Both the position numbers and the translations under genes were made by a program. 10,939 bases of DNA from Treponema sp. (GTDB taxonomy: Bacteria > Spirochaetota > Spirochaetia > Treponematales > Breznakiellaceae). Positions 1 through 5,133 of this stretch are shown piece by piece. Numbering within the stretch: position 1 is the stretch's first letter; the number at the start of each line of letters is the position of its first letter. The notes under the pieces are model-generated. The model was not told the origin of the DNA. It worked only from the letters and a program-made list of their open reading frames with translations, and did no database searches. Where the stretch lies: the NCBI GenBank assembly GCA_031264475.1, contig JAISEA010000056.1, forward strand, positions 1 through 10,939. The letters are read 5' to 3'.

Positions 1-1
1 T

Positions 2-64
2 AAAGATGGTATAGCTGAAGCCTTTATTGAGTTTGCAAAGAAGGAAGGATTAAGTTTTTTTTAG
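2..64 (+). CDS. hsdM: C-terminal tail of type I N-6 adenine methylase (HsdM), partial
   Basis: The first frame open at the left edge ends at a TAG at 62-64 and encodes the last 20 residues of a protein whose body lies outside the window. The tail (A-E-A-F-I-E-F-A-K-K-E-G) resembles the end of type I HsdM methylases, and the specificity gene follows directly, which supports the call. HsdM transfers a methyl group from S-adenosylmethionine to adenine at the site chosen by HsdS. The stop falls straight after a run of eight T. One extra T would carry the frame into the HsdS reading frame, so a fused M-S polypeptide is possible. Only the tail is visible, so the family call rests mainly on context. 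Confidence 0.55.
   Translation, partial: KDGIAEAFIEFAKKEGLSFF
55..62 (+). repeat. Run of eight T at the hsdM/hsdS junction
   Basis: Eight consecutive T lie directly before the TAG that ends the methylase frame. With nine T (or six), the frame would read F-F-L-D-S-P-F-D-E-A-K-Y-K-A-L-L and join the hsdS frame without a stop. No ATG, GTG or TTG lies in the hsdS frame between the tract and the TTG at 97. Slippage, programmed frameshifting or a sequencing error could each explain this. Confidence 0.6.
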
Positions 65-96
65 ATAGCCCTTTCGACGAGGCGAAGTACAAGGCG

Positions 97-1623
97 TTGT
101 TGGAAGGGCTGGAAGTAAGCGAGGTTTTATTGTCAAGGGCTATTGAAAATAAAGACAGTCGAATGGATAGCGATTTCTGGACAAAAGAACCTAAGAAGAA
201 TCCTAAACTGCAATATAAAAAAATTGGTGATATTCTGACATCATCGCAATATGGTATTTCTATCGCCATGAATGAAGATGGAATCGGGTATCCAATTTAC
301 AGAATGAATGAAATCCATAATATGTTATGTGATTTGGCAATAAACAAGAGTGCTGATATAACAGCTTCCGAATTTGAAAAATTTGAATTAAAAGATAAAG
401 ATGTTCTTTTCAATCGGACAAATTCTTTTGAATGGGTTGGCAGGACAGGAATTTATTATCAGAATGATAAAATTGCGAGAATATTTGCTTCGTATTTAGT
501 ACGCTTTAATCCCGATGAAAATATTGTATTGCCGGAATATCTGGCTACATTTTTGAATACAAAGCAAGGCATATGGGATGTAAAAAGGCGAGCGCGGCAA
601 TCTATAAACCAAACAAATGTAAATCCAGAAGAGGTAAAAGAAATTGAAATTCCTGTTTTGCCAATGGACTTTCAAAAACAAATCAGGATACGGTTTGAAG
701 AAGCAAACAAAAATAGAATTTTATCTCAAAGCCTTTACCGCCAAGCTGAAGAGTTATTTTTGGAAACAATTGGGTTAAATCATCCACTCCCTATAGAGGA
801 AGCGAGGATCAGCATCAACATTAAGAGTTTCAAGGAATCCTTCCTGACAACAGGGCGGCTTGACGCTGAATACTATCAACAAAAATATGAAGAGATTGAA
901 AATATAATAAAGAGTTATCCGAATGGATATTGTAAGTTAAAAGATATTGGGGAATTTAGAAATGGTAGTTTAATATCTGATAAATTTTATGTCAATAAAA
1001 GTCAACGCGCTTATATCAGAATAAAAGAATTATCTTTTAATCAACCTATATCAGACAACGATGTTGTTTTTATTGATGATAGCTTTATCGCTACTAATGA
1101 AACGACAGTACATACAAATGATTTTGTTTTTGCAACCATTGGGAATACTATTGGAAAAGTAAACCTTATACCTGAATGTTATAACGGTAGTTTTATTTCA
1201 AACAACACCTCTCGTTTTCGGTCGTCTAAAATAGAATTCTATCCTTTCTATGAATTGCTATTCCGCACTATTATAGTGCAAGAGCAAATACAAAAAGAAT
1301 TTACTCAAACTGCACAACCAAAAATTGGAAATGAGTCATTAGAAAACATTATAATTCCTTTGGTTAATAAAGAACTCCAGCGCCGTATAGCGGAATTAGT
1401 CACCCAAAGTTTTACGCTTCGTAAGGAAAGCGAGCGCTTGTTAGTGGAGGCTAAAGAGACCGTGGAAGGGGAAATATCAGCGTCCAATAAGTTAGAACAA
1501 TCCCAAGCTATTTACCGCCAAGCTGAAGAGTTACTTCTTGAAAACATAGGTTTGAACCATCCATTGCCAACGGGGGGGGGGGGCCCAGCTTCAACATTAA
1601 GAGTTTCAAAGAATCCTTCCTGA
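97..1623 (+). CDS. hsdS: Type I restriction-modification specificity subunit HsdS with two TRDs, cut short after a poly-G tract
   Basis: HsdS chooses the two half-sites recognised by a type I restriction-modification complex. TRD1 covers roughly residues 15-205. Linker A follows (about 213-261, with Y-R-Q-A-E-E-L and S-F-K-E-S-F-L-T-T-G-R-L-D-A-E-Y-Y). TRD2 spans about 262-425, and a helical linker B lies at about 426-460 (R-R-I-A-E-L, S-F-T-L, A-K-E-T-V-E). A second linker A begins near residue 472. At residue 492 the frame enters 12 G and ends in a non-homologous tail (G-G-G-G-P-A-S-T-L-R-V-S-K-N-P-S). The TTG at 97 is only the first possible start: typical S sequence (S-P-F-D-E-A-K-Y-K-A-L-L-E-G-L-E-V-S-E) begins upstream at 67, with no start codon before it. 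The true protein may therefore begin by fusion to HsdM. The family assignment is secure; the start is not. Confidence 0.85.
   Translation: MLEGLEVSEVLLSRAIENKDSRMDSDFWTKEPKKNPKLQYKKIGDILTSSQYGISIAMNEDGIGYPIYRMNEIHNMLCDLAINKSADITASEFEKFELKDKDVLFNRTNSFEWVGRTGIYYQNDKIARIFASYLVRFNPDENIVLPEYLATFLNTKQGIWDVKRRARQSINQTNVNPEEVKEIEIPVLPMDFQKQIRIRFEEANKNRILSQSLYRQAEELFLETIGLNHPLPIEEARISINIKSFKESFLTTGRLDAEYYQQKYEEIENIIKSYPNGYCKLKDIGEFRNGSLISDKFYVNKSQRAYIRIKELSFNQPISDNDVVFIDDSFIATNETTVHTNDFVFATIGNTIGKVNLIPECYNGSFISNNTSRFRSSKIEFYPFYELLFRTIIVQEQIQKEFTQTAQPKIGNESLENIIIPLVNKELQRRIAELVTQSFTLRKESERLLVEAKETVEGEISASNKLEQSQAIYRQAEELLLENIGLNHPLPTGGGGPASTLRVSKNPS
734..1476 (+). repeat. First [linker A - TRD2 - linker B] unit of hsdS
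   Basis: This is the upstream copy of a tandem coding repeat. Its ends are homologous to those of the unit at 1511-2252, while the middle (TRD2) differs. Landmarks: 23 nt at 734-756 are identical to 1511-1533; 811-880 matches 1587-1656 with scattered differences; 1373-1476 matches 2149-2252. The offset between copies is 777 before the poly-G tract and 776 after it. The repeats offer natural crossover points for swapping or deleting a TRD. Confidence 0.85.
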
Positions 1624-2252
1624 CGACCGGACGTTTAGACGCGGAATACTATCAACCGAAATATGAAAAGTTAGTCGCTAAAATAAAAGCGCAACAATAT
1701 GATACCTTAGGAAATCTGGTAAACATTAAGAAATCAATTGAACCGGGTTCAGACGCTTATTCTGACGAAGGATTACCCTTTATCCGCGTCTCCGATTATA
1801 ATAAATTAGGAATATCTCCACCTGATAAGTGTTTATCCGACACTTATTGCCATGAAAACGCCGCTCTACTCAAATCGCTTTATCCTACTAAAGAAACCAT
1901 TTTGTTTTCAAAAGACGGTAGCGTCGGCACAGCCTATATACTACGTGAGAATATGCAAGCGGTAACTTCGGGCGCTATTTTACATTTATCGATAAAAGAT
2001 AAGAGTAAAGTTTTGCCTGAATATTTGACTTTGGCGTTAAATTCAGAAGTTGTAAAGATGCAAGCCGAGCGTGATGCTGGCGGCTCGATCATTTTACATT
2101 GGCGGGTTAGTGAAATTGAAGATACGGTAATCCCCATTGTTTCATATAAACTTCAGCACCGTATAGCAGAATTAGCCGCGCAAAGTTTCACTCTCCATGA
2201 GGAGACCAAGCGGTTGTTGGAGGATGCTAAAGAAATGGTAGAACGGGAAATA
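1511..2252 (+). repeat. Second [linker A - TRD3 - linker B] unit of hsdS
   Basis: This is the downstream copy of the tandem coding repeat. The variable middle (about 1657-2148) has exactly the same length, 492 nt, as the TRD2 segment at 881-1372, although the two encode different sequences. The poly-G tract sits in linker A of this copy, where the first copy reads I-E-E-A-R-I-S-I between P-L-P and N-I-K-S. Confidence 0.85.
1572..1583 (+). repeat. Poly-G tract (12 G) inside hsdS, candidate phase-variation switch
   Basis: Twelve G in a row interrupt linker A between TRD2 and TRD3. With 12 G the frame ends at 1623; with 11 G it would end at TAA 1598-1600. With 13 (or 10) it would run through TRD3 to 2264. 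The 13-G reading gives P-L-P-T-G-G-G-G-P-S-F-N-I-K-S, the same length as the first linker. Homopolymeric G tracts of this size are well-known slipped-strand switches in bacterial surface and restriction-modification genes. The exact count could be affected by sequencing error. Confidence 0.85.
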
Positions 2253-2264
2253 GAGAAGGTATAG
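1584..2264 (+). CDS. Third HsdS target-recognition domain, out of frame with the upstream gene
   Basis: This is the continuation of hsdS in the frame two positions on. It reads S-F-N-I-K-S-F-K-E-S-F-L-T-T-G-R-L-D-A-E-Y-Y-Q, then a TRD (about 1657-2148), then linker B ending A-K-E-M-V-E-R-E-I-E-K-V and TAG. The frame contains no ATG or GTG from the tract to a TTG at 1902, which falls in the middle of the domain and has no clear ribosome site. It therefore looks like the 3' part of one longer gene and not a separate one. It would be made only when the poly-G tract restores the frame. If never expressed, it could still donate sequence by recombination between the repeats. Confidence 0.75.
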   Translation, partial: PSFNIKSFKESFLTTGRLDAEYYQPKYEKLVAKIKAQQYDTLGNLVNIKKSIEPGSDAYSDEGLPFIRVSDYNKLGISPPDKCLSDTYCHENAALLKSLYPTKETILFSKDGSVGTAYILRENMQAVTSGAILHLSIKDKSKVLPEYLTLALNSEVVKMQAERDAGGSIILHWRVSEIEDTVIPIVSYKLQHRIAELAAQSFTLHEETKRLLEDAKEMVEREIEKV

Positions 2265-2297
2265 CCTTTCTTTGTAAAAGAGTATATACTACCAATA

Positions 2298-2312
2298 CGC
2301 CGCAGAGCGGCG
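2298..2312 (+). other. Hairpin between hsdS and the DUF4469 gene
   Basis: In the 69-bp gap between the hsdS stop and the next start, cgccgc and gcggcg form a perfect 6-bp stem around aga. It is followed by aataaatt, not a run of T, so it is at best a weak terminator. A perfect 10-bp palindrome, agtatatact, lies just before it at 2281-2290. No function can be assigned to either. Confidence 0.4.
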
Positions 2313-2333
2313 AATAAATTCTAGGAGACTTTT

Positions 2334-3080
2334 ATGGCTGGATTAGAACATTTACGGAACGTACTCCACATCATTAGGGCGTGGTTGTATCTTAATTTCC
2401 TTGAACACGGCGGTAAGTATATCGCTCGCGCAAAGACGGAAAAGACGTTGACAATGGAGCAAGTCTGCTCAGAGGCGGTTACCCGTGGTGGTTCTGACTT
2501 GAACTATGACACGATGGTAGACGCGGTTAAGGCGTATTTTGACGAGGCGTTTTACCAATTGGCGGATGGTTTCAGCGTGCAGAACGACTATTTCTCAATA
2601 CATCCGAAGATCGGCGGCACGTTTGAACACGCAACCGATGGTGTAGACAAGGAGAAGAACCGTGTTGATGTTACCTTCCGCAAACGCAAGGCGTTACGGG
2701 ATGTGCTTGAGCATATTACGGTTGAAATTGAAGGTGTAGCGGAGAGTGGCGCGTATATCGCTGAAGTGCAGGACATTACCAGCGGGGCGATTGACGAGAC
2801 TCTTACGTCAAATGGTGTCATTGTCATAGCAGGTAGCCGTATCAAGATAGCGGGAAAAGATGACTCTTGCGGCTTATATCTTGTGAACGTTGCTGATGGA
2901 ACTGAGCAGAAGGTATCGGGGAACTTTGTTGAGAATCACCCAGGTCGTCTCTCTATTCAGTTACCGACTTTGTCCGCCGGGACATACCGTGTGCGGATAA
3001 TCACACAATTCTCCGCTGGCGCCGTTTTCTTAAAAGAACCGCGGATAATAGACTATGGAGTGGAACTGACCGTTGCGTAA
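2334..3080 (+). CDS. HU-like DNA-binding domain plus DUF4469 (Ig-like) protein
   Basis: 248 aa. Residues about 1-130 resemble the HU/IHF-like domain of the Bacteroides Bvu_2165 type (Y-D-T-M-V-D-A-V-K-A-Y-F-D-E-A-F near 60, then S-I-H-P-K-I-G-G). Residues about 160-248 match DUF4469, an Ig-like domain, with S-R-I-K-I-A-G, G-L-Y-L-V-N, A-G-T-Y-R-V-R-I-I-T-Q-F-S and L-K-E-P-R. Proteins of this architecture are known from Bacteroidetes and spirochaetes, but their role is not established. The start is supported by AGGAG at 2323-2327, six bases before the ATG. There is no signal peptide, so it is probably cytoplasmic and could bind DNA. It lies between the hsdS locus and the first palindrome array. 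Whether it acts on either is unknown. Confidence 0.75.
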   Translation: MAGLEHLRNVLHIIRAWLYLNFLEHGGKYIARAKTEKTLTMEQVCSEAVTRGGSDLNYDTMVDAVKAYFDEAFYQLADGFSVQNDYFSIHPKIGGTFEHATDGVDKEKNRVDVTFRKRKALRDVLEHITVEIEGVAESGAYIAEVQDITSGAIDETLTSNGVIVIAGSRIKIAGKDDSCGLYLVNVADGTEQKVSGNFVENHPGRLSIQLPTLSAGTYRVRIITQFSAGAVFLKEPRIIDYGVELTVA

Positions 3081-3085
3081 ACACG

Positions 3086-3220
3086 CCTACACACTCTCTC
3101 TAGTGTGTGTAGGACACACTCTCTAGTGTGTGAGTGGCGCACGCTACTAGTGTGTGTGAGACACACTCTCTAGTGTGTGAGTGGCACACTCTCTAGTGTG
3201 TGTAGGACGCATACTAGTAG
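3086..3220. repeat. Palindromic CTAG array, copy 1
   Basis: Tandem imperfect palindromes of the type acacact-ctct-agtgtgt, each with a CTAG. CTAG occurs at 3100, 3123, 3147, 3170, 3193 and 3214, and again at 3237 in the adjacent hairpin, so the step is 21-24 bp, about two helical turns. Units alternate in their flanks (gagtggc, gtaggac, gagac). The array starts six bases after the stop of the DUF4469 gene and leads into the structured leader. No unique spacers are present. Confidence 0.85.
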
Positions 3221-3445
3221 GAACCGAAGGCGGTTACTAGCCGCCGTTGGTTGTCGTGATTGGGGGGTGGCGGAAGACCCGCACCCTTCGAGGGGGTTCT
3301 AAAGCGTCTTGCTTTGCCCTCCATTTCTAATAGAGGCTTGGGGTGCGGGGCTGGAGACAGGGGGGCGCGACACGAGGCTGACTGTGTGCCGCATAAGGTA
3401 GGGAAATAGCGCCCCCCTCCTTATATTTGATAGAAGAATAAGTTT
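3221..3445 (+). ncRNA. Structured leader element, copy 1 (unknown family)
   Basis: A non-coding block repeated at 3952-4179 and, shortened, at 5004-5106. Visible pairings: 3222-3233 with 3241-3252 (one mismatch, one G-T) around a loop containing CTAG; 3278-3286 (cccgcaccc) with 3341-3349 (gggtgcggg), enclosing a small hairpin aaagc/gcttt at 3301-3315; and 3359-3368 (aggggggcgc) with 3409-3418 (gcgcccccct), perfect over 10 bp with a 40-nt loop. It ends in ttatattt and a weak ribosome site before the next ATG, so it is probably the 5' untranslated region of that gene. I recognise no known riboswitch, ribozyme or intron. The repeat is certain; that it acts as RNA is inference. Confidence 0.55.
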
Positions 3446-3769
3446 ATGCAAACGCTTACAGAGAGTGAAATTGATGCACTCTTACAGGCAATTAATTCTA
3501 CTACTGATCTTCCTGATTTTGACCCAGTACCTGTAGTTAAAGAACAGACAGATAAGCCTACAGGTAGGACATTTACACAGGATGAGATTAACGAGTTATT
3601 AAGAGAAAGTTATATTAATCCTGCTTATGCTGAGTCAGTAGATGTATATGAATTTGAAGATACAGAAGGTAAGAGATATGTAAGACTTTCTGGTGTTTAT
3701 CATAAAGAGATAATAAGAAGAGGAGAGAGCTTCTGGTTTACAATCTCTTGTGAAAACGAAGAAGGATGA
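3446..3769 (+). CDS. Small acidic protein with two FliM-like E-I-D-A-L-L motifs
   Basis: 107 aa, not recognised as a named family. The N terminus L-T-E-S-E-I-D-A-L-L (residues 4-13) closely resembles the CheY-binding peptide at the start of flagellar switch proteins FliM and FliY (L-S-Q-x-E-I-D-A-L-L). A second, related motif, F-T-Q-D-E-I-N-E-L-L, lies at residues 43-52. D-L-P-D-F-D (21-26) is shared with the next gene, and 18 nt at 3505-3522 are identical to 4236-4253. The C-terminal part (about 60-107) looks like a small folded domain with alternating hydrophobic residues. No membrane segment is evident. The start follows the structured leader with only a weak agaag site. Binding to CheY or to the flagellar motor is a hypothesis from the motif alone. 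Confidence 0.7.
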   Translation: MQTLTESEIDALLQAINSTTDLPDFDPVPVVKEQTDKPTGRTFTQDEINELLRESYINPAYAESVDVYEFEDTEGKRYVRLSGVYHKEIIRRGESFWFTISCENEEG

Positions 3770-3773
3770 GTTC

Positions 3774-3833
3774 ATGGAAACATTTACACAGTGTGAGACA
3801 CACTCTCTAGTGTGTGTGAGACACACGCGCTAG
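3774..3833 (+). pseudogene. Truncated reading frame with a repeated F-T-Q start, run into by the palindrome array
   Basis: Four bases after the previous stop, an ATG has a good ribosome site (aagga at 3762-3766). It begins M-E-T-F-T-Q, then enters the palindrome array and stops at 3831-3833 after 19 residues. The 12 nt acatttacacag (3780-3791) are identical to 3569-3580, which encodes T-F-T-Q in the second motif of the upstream gene. It reads as the remnant of a related gene whose body was replaced by, or lost to, the array. Chance cannot be excluded. Confidence 0.4.
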
Positions 3834-3951
3834 GGTGTGAGTGGCACACTCTACTAGTGTGTGTGAGACACACTCTCTAGTGTGTGTAGGACACACGCAC
3901 TAGTGTGTGAGTGGCGCACGCTACTAGTGTGTGTAGGACGCATACTAGTAG
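3791..3951. repeat. Palindromic CTAG array, copy 2
   Basis: The same type of array as at 3086-3220, with one more unit. CTAG occurs at 3807, 3830, 3854, 3877, 3900, 3924 and 3945, and at 3968 in the adjacent hairpin, with steps of 23, 24, 23, 23, 24, 21 and 23. The last steps (21, 23) match those of copy 1, so the arrays align at their right ends and differ in unit number on the left, as expected for a tandem repeat that gains or loses units. Confidence 0.85.
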
Positions 3952-4179
3952 GAACCGAAGGCGGTTACTAGCCGCCGTTGGTTGTCGTGATTAGGGGGTG
4001 GCGGAAGACCCGCACCCTTCAAGGTGGTTCTAAAGGCTTCTTGCTTTGCCCTCCATTTCTAATAAAGGCTTGGGGTGCGGGGCTGGAGACAGGGGGCGCG
4101 ACACGAGGCTGACTGTTTGCAACATTAGTCTTGGAAATAGCGCCCCCCTCCTTATATTTATTTAAAGAAGGATAAGTTT
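3952..4179 (+). ncRNA. Structured leader element, copy 2 (unknown family)
   Basis: Nearly identical to the leader at 3221-3445. Small differences include agggggcgc (4091-4099, five G) against gcgcccccct at 4140-4149, which still gives a 9-bp stem. In the long-stem loop, aaggtgg replaces the sequence seen in copy 1. The loop of the last stem reads gactg...aacattagtc, shared with copy 3 but not copy 1. It ends in aaagaaggataagttt directly before the ATG at 4180, so the AAGGA ribosome site of the next gene belongs to the element. Confidence 0.55.
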
Positions 4180-4947
4180 ATGGATGAATTGCTTCCACAG
4201 AGTGATATTGATGATCTCTTCACAGGGGTTGTTGGTGATCTTCCTGATTTTGAGTCGGCAGACGTAAAGGCGTTTGAGGATATTGAGGCGTTTGAGCGAT
4301 ACCTCACCAAGCGTAAAACGCCTGAGGGTCCTTACGGCATCTTTGATAAGGATGTGTCTGTTTGCCGCTTCTTTACTTCTGATAAAGATGAGAATCTGTT
4401 AGAAGACATTAGGAGGAAAAATGAGGCAGAAGGCTATGGCAATATCAAGATACCCAATACCAATATCACGCTTATAAACTACTCGTTTTGTCCAAAATGC
4501 AAGACGGCTTTTAGTTACAAGGCGCTTGTGGACTACTATAGCAATCCGAAGCCTGATCCACAGTATAAGAATAAGAAGTATCAATATAGGGAAGACACCA
4601 GAGTTTACTGTAGTGATTGCGGCGCGTACTTCTTGCCTGCGCTGGTAATTTCAGACGGCACGCCGAGAAACGAAGTGCAGTTCTTATGCCGAGTGCAGAC
4701 GATAGACGCAGTGGAAAAGTATTTTAGTCAAAAGGACATGACCGTCTTGACAAAGAACAAGGATAACGTTATTCACAAGGACAAGTTAAGGGCGATCAAG
4801 AACGACGTGTTTATTAAGGATTTAGAGGCGAAGCCAACACTGATAACAAACATAATTCAGTATACACCGTTTAAGTATATCACCAACTTCGTAGATGGAA
4901 CGAATGTTGAGAAAGGGGATTTGTTGTTTAACGAATGGTGGAGCTAG
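4180..4947 (+). CDS. Unknown protein with FliM-like N terminus and four-cysteine zinc ribbon
   Basis: 255 aa, not recognised as a named family. The N terminus L-P-Q-S-D-I-D-D-L-F (residues 5-14), then D-L-P-D-F-E (20-25), matches the start of the gene at 3446 and the CheY-binding peptide of FliM. The middle has C-P-K-C (104-107) and C-S-D-C (144-147), a spacing typical of a structural zinc ribbon. The remainder has mixed charged and hydrophobic residues, with no membrane segment or signal peptide. The start is well supported by AAGGA seven bases upstream. The two genes share leader and N terminus but not their bodies, as if one 5' module had been joined to different cargo. Zinc binding is likely from the motif; partner and function are unknown. 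Confidence 0.75.
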   Translation: MDELLPQSDIDDLFTGVVGDLPDFESADVKAFEDIEAFERYLTKRKTPEGPYGIFDKDVSVCRFFTSDKDENLLEDIRRKNEAEGYGNIKIPNTNITLINYSFCPKCKTAFSYKALVDYYSNPKPDPQYKNKKYQYREDTRVYCSDCGAYFLPALVISDGTPRNEVQFLCRVQTIDAVEKYFSQKDMTVLTKNKDNVIHKDKLRAIKNDVFIKDLEAKPTLITNIIQYTPFKYITNFVDGTNVEKGDLLFNEWWS

Positions 4948-5003
4948 TTTAAGAAAATTGGAACTAAAAAAGTTAAAATAACCAGCGTGTAACCAGCCTG
5001 TTT

Positions 5004-5106
5004 GGATTGGGGGGTGGCGGAAGACCGCCGTAGGCGGTCTGGAGACAGGGGGGCGCGACACGAGGCTGACTGTGTGCAACATTAGTCTTGGAAATAGCGC
5101 CCCCCT
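5004..5106 (+). ncRNA. Structured leader element, copy 3, shortened and without a gene
   Basis: This copy lacks the CTAG array and the first hairpin. Its long stem is replaced by a short perfect one, agaccgcc (5022-5029) with ggcggtct (5033-5040) around gta. The final stem is intact: 5047-5056 (aggggggcgc) with 5097-5106 (gcgcccccct). No gene follows, because the 3' end of putP on the other strand begins 28 bases on. The 56 bases between the previous gene and this copy hold nothing I recognise beyond a short direct repeat, aaccagc. Confidence 0.55.
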
Positions 5107-5133
5107 TCTTACTATTACTTATAATAACTTCTT

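Noticed and set aside
3086..3769. Type III toxin-antitoxin locus (tandem RNA repeats before a toxin)
   Set aside because: The layout of repeats, hairpin and small gene is similar, but the protein at 3446 has a FliM-like start and does not look like a ToxN-type ribonuclease, and the repeats are palindromes, not pseudoknot units of about 36 nt.
3086..3951. CRISPR array
   Set aside because: The period is about 23 bp with no unique spacers between repeats, the units are palindromes read end to end, and no cas genes are in the window.
3221..4179. Integron attC sites around gene cassettes (known in Treponema denticola)
   Set aside because: I could not find the paired core boxes of attC (consensus ending GTTRRRY) at matching places, the element is much longer than usual attC sites, and no integrase is present. 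The cassette-like layout keeps the idea alive, but the sequence does not support it.
5047..5106. Self-cleaving ribozyme (hammerhead type) in the last stem-loop
   Set aside because: ctgactg and gaaata superficially recall the hammerhead core, but the required CUGANGA is not matched and the stems are not arranged correctly.
5047..5106. Bidirectional rho-independent terminator for putP and the upstream gene
   Set aside because: The stem is strong but encloses a 40-nt loop and has no run of T on either side.
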